Shown here in pieces: positions 6,946 to 18,442 of a stretch of DNA of 48,148 nt. The notes under the pieces are model-generated. The model saw only the letters and a program-made list of their open reading frames with translations. It was not told the origin of the DNA and ran no database searches. The stretch is from an uncultured Slackia sp. (GTDB taxonomy: Bacteria > Actinomycetota > Coriobacteriia > Coriobacteriales > Eggerthellaceae), in assembly GCA_900553775.1 (NCBI GenBank), contig USEZ01000002.1, positions 1 to 48,148 on the forward strand. The letters are read 5' to 3'. A program made the translations under genes and the position numbers. Every line of letters starts with the position of its first letter. Position 1 is the first letter of the stretch.

Positions 6946-8862
6946 ATGGGCAAGATTCTGGGCATCGACCTCGGCACCACCAACTCCGCCATGGCCATCA
7001 TGGAGGGCAACGAGCCCACCATTCTGGTCAACGCCGAAGGCGACCGCACCACCCCGTCTGTGGAAGGCTTCCGCAAAGACGGCGAGCGCGTGGTCGGCAA
7101 GGCCGCGAAGAACCAGGCCGTCACCAACCCCGAGAACACCGTTTCTTCCGTGAAGCGCTTCATCGGCCGCAACTTCGCCGAAACCGCCGAGGAGCAGAAG
7201 ACCGTCGCATACAAGGTCACGTCCGGCAAAGACGGCCGCGCCGTGGTCGACATCGACGGCAAGGATTACACCCCCGAGGAGATTTCGGCCATGGTGCTGC
7301 AGAAGCTCAAGGCCGACGCCGAGAAGCGCGTGGGCGGCACCATCACCGAGGCCGTCATCACCGTTCCGGCATACTTCAACGACGCTCAGCGTCAGGCCAC
7401 CAAGGATGCCGGCAAGATCGCGGGCCTCGATGTCAAACGCATCATCAACGAGCCCACGGCCGCCGCTTTGGCGTACGGCCTCGACAAGGTCGACAAAGAC
7501 CAGAAGATCCTCGTCTTCGACCTGGGCGGCGGCACGTTCGACGTGTCCGTGCTCGAGCTGGGCGACGGCGTGTTCGAGGTTCTGTCCACCGCGGGCGACA
7601 ACCATCTGGGCGGCGACGACTGGGATCAGCGCGTCATCGATTGGCTGGCCGATAAGTTCAAGGCCGACAACGGCGGCATCGACCTCAAGGCCGACAAGAT
7701 GGCCCTGCAGCGTCTGAAGGAAGCGGCCGAGAAGGCCAAGATGGAGCTTTCCAGCACCACGCAGGCTTCCATCAACCTGCCCTTCATCACCGCCGACGCC
7801 ACCGGCCCCAAGCACCTCGACTACACGCTCACCCGTGCCGAGTTCGAGCGCATCACCAAAGACCTGCTCGATCGCTGCAAGCAGCCCGTCGAGCGCGCGC
7901 TGAAAGACGCCGGTCTTTCCACCGGCCAGATCGACGAGGTCATTCTGGTGGGCGGCTCCACCCGTATGCCCGCCGTGCAGGAGCTTGCCAAGGCCATGAC
8001 CGGCAAGGCCCCCAACATGTCGGTGAACCCCGACGAGGTCGTCGCCATCGGCGCGGCCGTTCAGGGCGGCGTGCTTTCCGGCGATGTCGAAGGCATCCTG
8101 TTGCTCGACGTCACCCCGCTTTCCCTGGGCGTCGAAACCATGGGCGGCGTGATGACCAAGATGATCGAGCGCAACACCACCATCCCCACCCGCAAGACCG
8201 AGGTGTATTCCACGGCCGCCGATAACCAGACGTCGGTCGAGATCCATGTTCTGCAGGGCGAGCGCCAGATGGCCAACGACAACAAGACGCTCGGCCGCTT
8301 CCAGCTCACCGGCATTCCGGCCGCCCGTCGCGGCGTGCCGCAGATCGAGGTCACGTTCGACATCGACGCCAACGGCATCGTGAACGTTTCCGCAAAAGAC
8401 CTCGGCACCGGCAAGCAGCAGCAGATCACCATTTCCGGCTCCACCGCATTGTCTGACGACGAAGTCGACCGCATGGTGAAAGACGCCGAGGCCCATGCCG
8501 ACGAGGATGCCAAGCGCAAGGAAGAGATCGAGGCGCGCAATAATACCGACTCGCTGGTCAATGCCACCGAGCAGACGCTGTCCGAGCTGGGCGACAAGGT
8601 TCCTGCCGATACCAAGTCTGCCGCCGAGGCCGCCATCGCCGAGGCGAAGAGCGCCCTGGAAGGCTCCGATATCGAGGCCATCAAGGCCGCGGGCGAGAAG
8701 CTGCAGCAGGCGGGCTACAAGCTTGCCGAGGTTGTCTACAGCGCCCAGCAGGCCGACGGTGCCGCAGCTGCCGGCGCTGCCGCAGGTGCCGCCAGCCCGG
8801 CCGACGACGGTCCGATCGAGGCCGACTACGAGGTCGTCGACGACAAGAACGAAGGTAAGTAA
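6946..8862 (+). CDS. dnaK: Chaperone DnaK (Hsp70)
   Basis: 638 aa from the ATG at 6946 (AGAGGA upstream). The nucleotide-binding domain shows IDLGTTNSAMAI at the N-terminus, the phosphate-2 motif DLGGGTFDVSV and the adenosine motif GGSTRMPAVQE. The substrate-binding domain begins near LLDVTPLSLGVETMGG. The tail is Ala/Gly-rich and ends in acidic ADYEVVDDKNEGK. It folds and refolds proteins in an ATP cycle driven by DnaJ and GrpE, both encoded directly downstream. It is first gene of the dnaK-grpE-dnaJ-hspR-clpB cluster, an order typical of Actinobacteria. Length is normal for the family. Confidence 0.98.
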   Translation: MGKILGIDLGTTNSAMAIMEGNEPTILVNAEGDRTTPSVEGFRKDGERVVGKAAKNQAVTNPENTVSSVKRFIGRNFAETAEEQKTVAYKVTSGKDGRAVVDIDGKDYTPEEISAMVLQKLKADAEKRVGGTITEAVITVPAYFNDAQRQATKDAGKIAGLDVKRIINEPTAAALAYGLDKVDKDQKILVFDLGGGTFDVSVLELGDGVFEVLSTAGDNHLGGDDWDQRVIDWLADKFKADNGGIDLKADKMALQRLKEAAEKAKMELSSTTQASINLPFITADATGPKHLDYTLTRAEFERITKDLLDRCKQPVERALKDAGLSTGQIDEVILVGGSTRMPAVQELAKAMTGKAPNMSVNPDEVVAIGAAVQGGVLSGDVEGILLLDVTPLSLGVETMGGVMTKMIERNTTIPTRKTEVYSTAADNQTSVEIHVLQGERQMANDNKTLGRFQLTGIPAARRGVPQIEVTFDIDANGIVNVSAKDLGTGKQQQITISGSTALSDDEVDRMVKDAEAHADEDAKRKEEIEARNNTDSLVNATEQTLSELGDKVPADTKSAAEAAIAEAKSALEGSDIEAIKAAGEKLQQAGYKLAEVVYSAQQADGAAAAGAAAGAASPADDGPIEADYEVVDDKNEGK

Positions 8863-8864
8863 TC

Positions 8865-9545
8865 ATGGCTGCCGACGAGAAAAACGCCGACGAGCGCGAA
8901 GCTCGTGAGATTCCCATCGAGGGCTCCGAAGAAGAGGCGCCCGCAGGCGCCGCCGAAGCCGAAGCCGTGACGGAGGCCGCCGAAGAGGCGGCCGCCCCCT
9001 CGGCCGAAGAAGCCGCGGGCGATGAGGCCGACGACATCGCCGCCGAGGCCGAGGCCGTGGTGGCCGAAGCCGAGCGTCTGGCAGCGGCCCAGGCCGAAGC
9101 CGCGGCCATGAAAGACCGCTACCTGCGTCTGCAGGCCGAGTGGGACAACTACCGCAAGCGCACGGCCGAAGAGGCCGCCGACATGAAGGCGCGCGCCGCC
9201 GAGAAAATCATGGAGGACGTGCTTCCCGTGCTTGACGATTTCGAGCGTGCGATCGCGCATGCCGAGCAGAACGGCGAAGAGGGCCTGCTCGACGGAGTGA
9301 AGGCCATCAGCGCCAAGGTGTGCCAGGTGTTTTCCAAGCACGGCCTTGAGGCGATCGATCCGGCAGGCCAGCCGTTCGACGCGCTCGAGCATCAGGCCGT
9401 AGCCACGGTGCCGGATGAAAGCGTGCCCGACGAAACGGTTGCGCAGGTCTACCAGAAGGGCTATCGCCTCGGCAAGAAGGTGCTGCGCCCCGCCATGGTG
9501 ACCATCTCCTCCGGCGGTCCGAAGCGCGAGGCGGAAGAAGAATAA
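8865..9545 (+). CDS. grpE: Nucleotide exchange factor GrpE
   Basis: 226 aa, starting 2 bp after the dnaK stop, so certainly co-transcribed. Residues 1-70 are a long acidic, Ala/Glu-rich low-complexity region, followed by the coiled-coil (ERLAAAQAEAAAMKDRYLRL) and the GrpE core with QAEWDNYRKRT. The C-terminal beta domain contains AVATVPDESVPDETVAQVYQKGY and ends at KVLRPAMVTIS. GrpE releases ADP from DnaK. The acidic N-terminal extension is longer than in E. coli but common in actinobacterial GrpE. Confidence 0.95.
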   Translation: MAADEKNADEREAREIPIEGSEEEAPAGAAEAEAVTEAAEEAAAPSAEEAAGDEADDIAAEAEAVVAEAERLAAAQAEAAAMKDRYLRLQAEWDNYRKRTAEEAADMKARAAEKIMEDVLPVLDDFERAIAHAEQNGEEGLLDGVKAISAKVCQVFSKHGLEAIDPAGQPFDALEHQAVATVPDESVPDETVAQVYQKGYRLGKKVLRPAMVTISSGGPKREAEEE

Positions 9546-9554
9546 CGCAAGGTT

Positions 9555-9581
9555 CGAAGGCGGGCGGGAAGTCCGCCTTCG
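9555..9581 (+). promoter_or_regulatory. Stem-loop between grpE and dnaJ
   Basis: A 9-bp perfect stem CGAAGGCGG/CCGCCTTCG with a 9-nt loop starts 10 bp after the grpE stop. Only TTGT follows, so it is at best a weak terminator. It may attenuate or protect the upstream mRNA and so set a lower level of dnaJ-hspR-clpB than of dnaK-grpE. Confidence 0.5.
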
Positions 9582-9600
9582 TTGTAGAGGCGCCCGTCGA

Positions 9601-9638
9601 CGACACGGCAACGCAGTCACGACACGGCAACGCAGTCA
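9601..9638. repeat. Tandem duplication of a 19-bp unit before dnaJ
   Basis: CGACACGGCAACGCAGTCA occurs twice head-to-tail with no mismatch, followed by a partial third CGAC. It fills much of the 130-bp gap between grpE and dnaJ. It looks like a recent replication-slippage duplication, and copy number could differ between strains. Confidence 0.9.
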
Positions 9639-9677
9639 CGACGGGGCACGAATGAAACGAAAGGAAGGTGGCAGGTC

Positions 9678-10646
9678 ATGGCGGCAACACCGGACTACTA
9701 CAAGACGCTGGGCGTATCCAAAACCGCCACCGCCGAAGAGATAAAGAAGGCGTACCGCAAGCTTGCGCGCACGCACCATCCCGACGCCGGCGGCGACGAG
9801 GCCAAGTTCAAGGAAATCAACGAGGCCTACGAAGTGCTCGGCGACGAGAAGAAGCGCAAGCTCTACGACCAGTACGGCACGGCCGACGAGCAGCGCATCC
9901 CCTACGGCTGGGGCGGCGCTGCGGGCCAAAACCCGTTCGCCGGCGCCGGCAGCTGGGCCGACATCCTGGAAAGCATCCGTCGCGGCGAAGGAGCCTTCGG
10001 CAGCAATTGGGATATCGGCGACATCTTCGGCGGCGGATTCGCGGGGTCGGGCTTCGGCGGGCAACGCCCCCCGCGCCCGCAGCAGGGCCGCGATATGAAC
10101 GTCACGCTGAACGTGAGTTTCGACGAGGCGTTCAACGGCTGCACGAAAAAGGTCAGCGTGAAGGTGCCCGGAGCCGCATCCGCCGAAACGCTCGACGTCA
10201 AGGTGCCTGCGGGCGCGGTAGACGGCGGGCGCGTGCGCTTCCGCGGCAAGGGCGCGGCGGGCGCGAACGGCGGAGCGAACGGCGACCTCTTGGTCACCAC
10301 GCGCATCGCCGAGCACCCCGTGTTCTCCCGTTCGGGGGCCGATGTGTCCATGACGGTGCCTGTGACCATGGCCGAGGCGGCCTTGGGGGCAAGCGTCGTG
10401 GTTCCCGCTCCCGACGGGACGAGAATCCGCGTCAAGGTTCCCGCAGGATCGCAGGAGGGCACGAAGCTTCGCGTGGCGGGCAAAGGCGCTCCGCAGCTGA
10501 AAGGCGAGGGCAACGGCGCGCTGAACATCGAATTGCACATCGATGTTCCCGGCTCGCTGACGGCGGCGCAGAAAAAGGCCATGGAAGATTACCAGGCGGC
10601 ATGCGAGGCGCGCGGCGAAGACGTGCGCGCGGGCCTGATGCTGTAA
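9678..10646 (+). CDS. dnaJ: DnaJ/CbpA-type J-domain co-chaperone without zinc finger
   Basis: 322 aa. The J domain occupies residues 1-70 with the HPD motif in HHPDAGGD, followed by a Gly/Phe-rich linker (residues ~85-135). The two C-terminal beta domains follow directly (VTLNVSFDEAFNGCTKKV, then TRIAEHPVFSRSGADVSM). The four CxxCxGxG zinc repeats of classical DnaJ are absent, so this is a class B (CbpA-like) protein. It delivers substrates to DnaK and stimulates its ATPase. The ribosome site GGAAGG precedes the ATG. Its place in the cluster indicates that it serves as the main partner here, though a classical DnaJ could exist elsewhere. Confidence 0.92.
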   Translation: MAATPDYYKTLGVSKTATAEEIKKAYRKLARTHHPDAGGDEAKFKEINEAYEVLGDEKKRKLYDQYGTADEQRIPYGWGGAAGQNPFAGAGSWADILESIRRGEGAFGSNWDIGDIFGGGFAGSGFGGQRPPRPQQGRDMNVTLNVSFDEAFNGCTKKVSVKVPGAASAETLDVKVPAGAVDGGRVRFRGKGAAGANGGANGDLLVTTRIAEHPVFSRSGADVSMTVPVTMAEAALGASVVVPAPDGTRIRVKVPAGSQEGTKLRVAGKGAPQLKGEGNGALNIELHIDVPGSLTAAQKKAMEDYQAACEARGEDVRAGLML

Positions 10647-10656
10647 GGAGGACGCG

Positions 10657-11043
10657 ATGACCGACAGGGACAGACCGCTCTATATGATCGGCGTGGCCGC
10701 CCAGCTTGCGGGCGTGCACCCTCAAACGCTGCGCATCTACGAGCAGAAAGGGCTGGTCACGCCGCAGCGCACGCGCGGCAATACGCGCATGTATTCGCAG
10801 GCCGATATCGAGCGCCTCGAACTTATCAACGAGCTGACGAGCGAGGGCATCAACCTTGCGGGCGTCATCCGCATCCTCGATCTGAAAGGCCGCCTCGAAG
10901 AGCGCGACGAAGAGCTCGACGAGCTGCATAAGAAAGTGCGCCGCCTTGCCGATCGCGTTCACGAGCTTGAAACGCGCGCGAACGTTACGGCGCTCATGCT
11001 GCCCGAGCCCCAGGCCCTGGGCATCAGGCGCATCAACGAATAA
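10657..11043 (+). CDS. hspR: Heat-shock repressor HspR (MerR family)
   Basis: 128 aa, 10 bp after dnaJ with a strong AAGGAGG site. The N-terminus PLYMIGVAAQLAGVHPQTLR IYEQKGLV is the MerR-type helix-turn-helix and wing, with TRGNTRMYS next, exactly as in HspR. A leucine/glutamate-rich coiled-coil (about 75-110) provides dimerisation. In Streptomyces and mycobacteria HspR represses the dnaK operon and clpB at HAIR sites and uses DnaK as co-repressor. The same feedback is expected here, although no perfect HAIR sequence was seen at the dnaK promoter. Confidence 0.93.
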   Translation: MTDRDRPLYMIGVAAQLAGVHPQTLRIYEQKGLVTPQRTRGNTRMYSQADIERLELINELTSEGINLAGVIRILDLKGRLEERDEELDELHKKVRRLADRVHELETRANVTALMLPEPQALGIRRINE

Positions 11044-11073
11044 CCCTTTGGAACTCCGAAGAAGGAGGCAACC

Positions 11074-13800
11074 ATGAGATTGGACAAACTGGCAGTGACC
11101 GCCCAAGAGGCGTTCCAGGCCGCCATGGGCGTGGCGGGCGATGCCGACACGTCGTCGGTCGACACCATCCATCTGCTGAAGGCGCTGCTCGATTCCGGCG
11201 AGAACAACCTTTCCGCCATCATCAAGCGCGTCGGGGCCGACCCCGACCAGCTGAAATCGAACGTGGAGACGGCCATTGCCAACGGCCCGAAGGTCACGGG
11301 CGGCGTGATGGGCATGCCGCTTCCCACGCAGGGGCTCATCTCCACCATCGACAACGCGGTGAAGATCGCCGAGAAAATGGGCGACAGCTATGCCACCAGC
11401 GAGCACCTGCTGATCGCCTTGACCGAAGACAAAGGCCAGGCGGGCAAGATCCTTACCGGTGCGGGCGTCACGCGCAAGAACATCGAAGAGGCCTACGACA
11501 ACCTGCGCGGCGATACGCGCATTACCGACCAGCAGAGCAAGCCCGAGCTCGATGCGCTGAACACGTACGGTCAAAACCTCACCCAGCAGGCGCGCGAGGG
11601 CAAGCTCGACCCGGTGATCGGCCGCTCCGACGAAATTCGCCGCACCATTCAGGTGCTGTCCCGCCGCACGAAGAACAACCCGGTGCTGATCGGCGAGCCT
11701 GGCGTGGGCAAGACCGCCATCGTGGAGGGGCTGGCCCAGCGCATCGTGGCAGGCGACGTGCCCTCCAGCCTGCGCGACCGCGACATCGTGGCGCTCGATC
11801 TGGGGGCCATGGTGGCGGGCGCGAAGTACCGCGGCGAGTTCGAAGACCGTTTGAAGGCCGTGTTGCGCGAGGTGAAGCAAAGCGACGGACAGATCATCTT
11901 GTTCATCGACGAGCTTCACACCATCGTGGGCGCGGGTTCCACCGGCGACAGCTCCATGGATGCGGGCAACATGCTCAAGCCTGCGCTCGCCCGCGGCGAG
12001 CTGCACGCCATCGGCGCCACCACGCTCGACGAATACCGAAAATACATCGAGAAAGACGCCGCGCTCGAACGCCGTTTCCAGACGGTGCTCGTGGGCGAGC
12101 CTACGGTGGAAGACACCATCGCCATCCTGCGCGGCCTGAAAGAGAAGTACGAAATCCATCACGGCGTGCGCATCACCGATTCGGCGATCGTGTCGGCGGC
12201 GGAGCTTTCCAACCGCTACATCTCCGACCGTTTCCTGCCCGACAAGGCCATCGACCTGATGGACGAGGCGGCCAGCCGCCTGCGTATCGAAATCGATTCC
12301 ATGCCGCAGGAAATCGACGAGGCGCAGCGTAAATACACGCAGATGCAGATCGAAGAGCAGGCGCTCATGAAGGAAGACGACCCTGCCAGCAAGGAGCGTC
12401 TCGAAGAGTTGCGCCGCCAGATGGCCACGTCGAAAGAATGGCTCGACGCGCGCAAGGCCGAATGGCGCAACGAGAAAGACGTCATTGAAAGCGTCCAGCG
12501 CCTGAAGGCCGACATCGACGCCGCGCATGTGGAAGAAGAGCAGGCGACGCGCGAGGGCGATCTGTCCAAGGCGTCCGAGATCCGCTATGCCCGCATTCCC
12601 GAGCTGCAGCGCCGGCTGGCTGCGGCCGAAGAGGCCGTGAGCGCCAAGCAGGGCGACGGCGCCATTTTGAAAGAGGAAGTTTCCGAGGAGGAAATCGCCG
12701 AGGTGGTAAGCTCGTGGACCGGCATTCCGGTGTCGAAGATGATGCAGGGCGAGCTGTCCAAGCTCATCGACCTCGAGGCCAAGCTGCATGAGCGCGTGGT
12801 GGGCCAGGATGAGGCCGTTTCCGCCGTGGCGGGCGCCATCCGCCGCAGCCGCGCAGGTCTGTCCGACCCGAACCGCCCGATCGGCAGCTTCTTGTTCCTG
12901 GGACCCACGGGCGTGGGCAAGACCGAGCTTGCCAAGGCGCTTGCCGAATGCCTGTTCGACGACGAGCGCGCCATGGTGCGCATCGACATGTCCGAATACA
13001 TGGAGAAGTTCAGCGTGCAGCGCTTGATCGGCGCCCCTCCGGGATACGTTGGTTACGACGAGGGCGGCCAGCTTACCGAGGCCGTGCGTCGCAGGCCGTA
13101 TAGCGTCATCCTGCTCGATGAGATGGAAAAGGCCCATCAGGACGTGTTCAACATCCTGCTGCAGGTGCTCGACGACGGCCGCTTGACCGACGGCCAGGGT
13201 CGCGTGGTCAGCTTCAAAAACGCCATCATCATCATGACGAGCAACGTGGGTTCGCAGGCCATTCGCGAGTTCAGCCGTCAGAACGAAAACATGGGTTCCA
13301 TGATGGAAGACATGATGCAAGGCGATATGGCCGCCATGGCTAAAAAGATCGCCGAGCTTCAGACCCAGGTTGACGAGGCGTTGCGTAATACGTTCCGCCC
13401 CGAGTTCTTGAACCGCATCGACGACGTGATCACGTTCAAGTCGCTCACGTCGGCCGAGATGGAGCCGATCGTCGATTTGCAGCTTGCCGAAGTGCGCAAG
13501 CGCCTCGAAGGACGTCGTATCGAGCTTGTCGTGGAGCCCGCAGCGGTCGAGCAGCTCGCCATCGACGGCTTCGATCCGGTGTATGGCGCGCGCCCGCTCA
13601 AGCGTCTGGTGCAGCGCGAGGTGGTAGACCGCGTGGCCAACGAGATGATCGCGGGCCATGTGATGGAAGGCTCCAGGGTGGTCATCGACATGGACATCAT
13701 GGAGGGCTACACCTGCACGGTGGAAAGCCCCAAGGCCGCCGACGCCGAAAGCCCCGCCGCCGCGGAGGAAGACGGCGCCTACGAAGTGCCCGAAGCATAG
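11074..13800 (+). CDS. clpB: ATP-dependent disaggregase ClpB
   Basis: 908 aa. The N-terminal Clp repeat domain is residues 1-145. The first AAA+ module has Walker A GEPGVGKT (about 207) and Walker B ILFIDELH. A middle coiled-coil domain (about 410-525) distinguishes ClpB from ClpA/ClpC. The second AAA+ module has Walker A GPTGVGKT (about 610), Walker B VILLDEME and sensor ARPLKR. With DnaK it extracts and refolds aggregated proteins. It carries an Met-rich segment (ENMGSMMEDMMQGDMAAM) in the second module and an acidic Ala-rich tail of about 30 residues, making it some 45 residues longer than E. coli ClpB. The start has GAAGGAGG upstream; it is last in the cluster. Confidence 0.97.
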   Translation: MRLDKLAVTAQEAFQAAMGVAGDADTSSVDTIHLLKALLDSGENNLSAIIKRVGADPDQLKSNVETAIANGPKVTGGVMGMPLPTQGLISTIDNAVKIAEKMGDSYATSEHLLIALTEDKGQAGKILTGAGVTRKNIEEAYDNLRGDTRITDQQSKPELDALNTYGQNLTQQAREGKLDPVIGRSDEIRRTIQVLSRRTKNNPVLIGEPGVGKTAIVEGLAQRIVAGDVPSSLRDRDIVALDLGAMVAGAKYRGEFEDRLKAVLREVKQSDGQIILFIDELHTIVGAGSTGDSSMDAGNMLKPALARGELHAIGATTLDEYRKYIEKDAALERRFQTVLVGEPTVEDTIAILRGLKEKYEIHHGVRITDSAIVSAAELSNRYISDRFLPDKAIDLMDEAASRLRIEIDSMPQEIDEAQRKYTQMQIEEQALMKEDDPASKERLEELRRQMATSKEWLDARKAEWRNEKDVIESVQRLKADIDAAHVEEEQATREGDLSKASEIRYARIPELQRRLAAAEEAVSAKQGDGAILKEEVSEEEIAEVVSSWTGIPVSKMMQGELSKLIDLEAKLHERVVGQDEAVSAVAGAIRRSRAGLSDPNRPIGSFLFLGPTGVGKTELAKALAECLFDDERAMVRIDMSEYMEKFSVQRLIGAPPGYVGYDEGGQLTEAVRRRPYSVILLDEMEKAHQDVFNILLQVLDDGRLTDGQGRVVSFKNAIIIMTSNVGSQAIREFSRQNENMGSMMEDMMQGDMAAMAKKIAELQTQVDEALRNTFRPEFLNRIDDVITFKSLTSAEMEPIVDLQLAEVRKRLEGRRIELVVEPAAVEQLAIDGFDPVYGARPLKRLVQREVVDRVANEMIAGHVMEGSRVVIDMDIMEGYTCTVESPKAADAESPAAAEEDGAYEVPEA

Positions 13801-13831
13801 CGGCCTGCACCGCAGCCGACAGCGCCCATGG

Positions 13832-13858
13832 GAAGGCCCGCATCCGCGGGCCTTCTTT
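13832..13858 (+). terminator. Intrinsic terminator of the chaperone cluster
   Basis: A perfect 10-bp stem GAAGGCCCGC/GCGGGCCTTC with an ATCC loop is followed by TTT, about 30 bp after the clpB stop. The stretch 13860-14120 beyond it shows no convincing gene. Confidence 0.85.
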
Positions 13859-14122
13859 CGTTGCGTGGCGAAGGTCGCTTCGTTCGCGCCGGGCCATCTT
13901 TCCCATCTTGCATCATGGCAAAGGAATGCGGCCGCTTTTCGCCGCGTTTCCGCGTTCGCTCCGGCCTGGTTCATGCCGCCTTCCGGGCATTTCCCCGCAA
14001 GAATCTTCTCGTTTTAGCCTGCTTTCCTGTCGGGGTCGGGTGCATTGCTCGCGTCGATCGGTTCTTTCTCGCTTCGGCGTTTGCGTTTTCTGTCGATCGA
14101 GGCATGCATGCCGATGCGGGGC

Positions 14123-14150
14123 TTGCATGCGTTGTCTGCGTTCGTATAAT
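14123..14150 (+). promoter_or_regulatory. Promoter of the csoR-copA operon
   Basis: TTGCAT (14123-14128), 16 bp, TATAAT (14145-14150). The -10 box is perfect. Transcription would start near 14157, at the left edge of the copper operator. Confidence 0.65.
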
Positions 14151-14156
14151 CGGCAT

Positions 14157-14173
14157 ATACCCCATGGGGGTAT
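14157..14173. promoter_or_regulatory. CsoR-type copper operator
   Basis: ATACCCC-ATG-GGGGTAT is a perfect inverted repeat of 7-bp arms. It matches the GC-core, TA-flanked palindromes bound by CsoR repressors ahead of copper operons. It covers the predicted transcription start, so bound CsoR would block initiation. Confidence 0.8.
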
Positions 14174-14420
14174 TATGAAACCATGGGAGGTCATGCGCGC
14201 GAAGAATTCCGAACGTGCTTTTGCCGACGCTTCGGGCGGCGCGGCCCGTCTTCGAATTCTCGGCGCTTTTGGGCATGTCATCAGGCGTTGAGGCGTCAGT
14301 CTTCCGTCTTCGCACATGGCGGTCGAACGTCTGTCTCGGGCAATGCGCTGCCGATTTTGCTCGATTGGCGCGGCGGCGCTGCGCAGCATGGCTTTGCCGA
14401 AAAACGAAACGAGGGCTTTC
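14174..14420 (+). other. Leader between copper operator and csoR; possible 38-codon ORF
   Basis: About 250 nt of transcribed but apparently untranslated sequence. An ATG at 14175 preceded by GGGGG opens a 38-codon frame (MKPWEVMRAK..., stop at 14289-14291). With transcription starting near 14157 it could be translated. It has no Cys or His cluster expected for a copper-sensing leader peptide, so it may be chance. I see no strong hairpin. Confidence 0.25.
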
Positions 14421-14765
14421 ATGGGGCATGAACCGAGGGAAAACGAAAACGACGCACCGTGCGAGAAGCAGAGGCCGTGCGCGTGCCGTCATAAGGAAAC
14501 CGAGCGCACCGAGGCATTCCAGGCGGATCTGCATAAGCGTCTTAACAGGGTGATAGGGCAGCTCAATGGCGTGAAATCGATGATCGACGACAATCGGTAC
14601 TGCGGGGATGTGCTCGTGCAGCTCGCGGCGTCGGAGGCGGCGGTACGCCGTATTTCGGAAATCATCCTGCAAGACCATATGGAGACATGCGTGGTCGAAC
14701 AGATTCGCGAAGGCAACGTGGGCGTGGTGGACGAGGCCATGAAGCTGATTAAGAAATTCATGTAG
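14421..14765 (+). CDS. csoR: Copper-sensing repressor CsoR
   Basis: 114 aa from the ATG at 14421, chosen for the GAGGG site 6 bp before it. The all-helical CsoR/FrmR domain starts near 32 (LHKRLNRVIGQLNGVKSMI). Cys61, His86 and Cys90 have exactly the 25/4 spacing of the Cu(I) ligands of Mycobacterium CsoR (36-61-65), so copper rather than formaldehyde or nickel is the expected signal. Apo-CsoR binds DNA and Cu(I) releases it. The N-terminus adds Cys14, Cys20, Cys22 and His24, not part of the core fold, possibly a second metal site. The gene is followed 51 bp later by copA, and its operator lies 250 bp upstream. Confidence 0.9.
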   Translation: MGHEPRENENDAPCEKQRPCACRHKETERTEAFQADLHKRLNRVIGQLNGVKSMIDDNRYCGDVLVQLAASEAAVRRISEIILQDHMETCVVEQIREGNVGVVDEAMKLIKKFM

Positions 14766-14816
14766 CGACATCGCCCGAACGAGCGTCGGGCGCAGGCGCG
14801 AACGAAGACGAATGGA

Positions 14817-17501
<2,685 letters not shown>

Positions 17502-17533
17502 CACTCCCATCTATAGGAATCCGCGCCGTCGCT

Positions 17534-18328
17534 CTATTCCCCTATGCGTGCGGCCTCGTCGTTCTTGCGGCGTGCGAGCGTGAAGGCGACGATGCCCAGC
17601 GCGACGGCTGCGACGGCCGCGGGTCCTGCGACGAACGGCAGCGCGGCGGCCAGGCCGCCCGCATCGTCGTCGGGCGCTTCGAGCACCTCGAAGGAGGCGT
17701 GCTGCTGCCCCGTGCAATTCCCGATGCCCGTCACCACGATCGACGCCGTTCCCTCTTCGACGTTGTCGGCGTAGGAAACGGTGTAATCGACGCCTTCCGT
17801 CAGGGTTTTCCCGTCGAGTTCGACCGTCGTGGTGGGCTGCAGCTCGTCGCCTGTGGCCACCTGGTCGGCGATCACATCGATGGTCGCATACGCCAAATCC
17901 CCCGGCAAAATGGTGAACCCCGTTTGAATCGACCCCGTGTAGGCGCCTTTGCCCACGACGGTCACGGGGACGTTTCCGGGATTGGTGATGTCGCCTCCGA
18001 ACACCACGTCGAAATCGGACCCTTCTACGAGGGTTTCCTTCTCAAGCTTCAGCGTGATGGCGGGACGTACGGGGTTGCCGTCGTACATGACGTCTTGCAG
18101 GCCTTGGACGCGGGCGTTGCTGATGTCGATGCTGCGCTGCGTTCCGCGCTGCTTTTGCAGGGTTTCGAACGTGAGCAGCGACGGCTCGAGCTCGTTGCGC
18201 AGGGCCTCGGCCGCCCCGTCTATGCCCGTGCGGCCCGTCGATTCGGCGGCAAGGGCTGCGGCGGGCGCGGCGAAAAGAAGGGCGGCCGCAAGCAGGGCCG
18301 CCGCTATCGTGCGGTGCGTGCCGGGCAT
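17534..18328 (-). CDS. Membrane-anchored surface protein with two Ig-like repeats
   Basis: 264 aa. A signal peptide (about 1-28, AAALLAAALLFAAPAAALAA-E) precedes two related beta modules: one from YDGNPVRPAITLKLE to YTGSIQTGFTIL, the other from GDELQPTTTVELDG to CTGQQHASFEVL. Each has the pattern of Ig-like/YDG-type bacterial surface repeats (xYTGxxxxxFxI). The C-terminus is a hydrophobic helix (LPFVAGPAAVAAVALGIVAF) and a charged tail LARRKNDEAARIGE. There is no LPxTG, so membrane anchoring is likely. The ATG has AAAGGAGGA upstream. It is convergent with copA and unlikely to be related to copper. The function is unknown. Confidence 0.7.
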   Translation of the reverse strand: MPGTHRTIAAALLAAALLFAAPAAALAAESTGRTGIDGAAEALRNELEPSLLTFETLQKQRGTQRSIDISNARVQGLQDVMYDGNPVRPAITLKLEKETLVEGSDFDVVFGGDITNPGNVPVTVVGKGAYTGSIQTGFTILPGDLAYATIDVIADQVATGDELQPTTTVELDGKTLTEGVDYTVSYADNVEEGTASIVVTGIGNCTGQQHASFEVLEAPDDDAGGLAAALPFVAGPAAVAAVALGIVAFTLARRKNDEAARIGE

Positions 18329-18442
18329 GCGCTCCTCCTTTGCGTCTGCCGTGCGTGCTTTTCGCGAAACGCCGTGCGGCCGAGCGCAGCTGCGAAGGCG
18401 GGCGCGCGGGTGTGGCGTTGGCGTGCTGATTGCGCCCGCTTC

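Noticed and set aside
10432..13974. Very long open frame (1180 codons) on the minus strand opposite dnaJ-hspR-clpB, and a similar one at 13971-17510 opposite copA
   Set aside because: Composition is His/Arg/Ala-rich and typical of the antisense of high-GC genes; the plus strand holds unmistakable clpB and copA.
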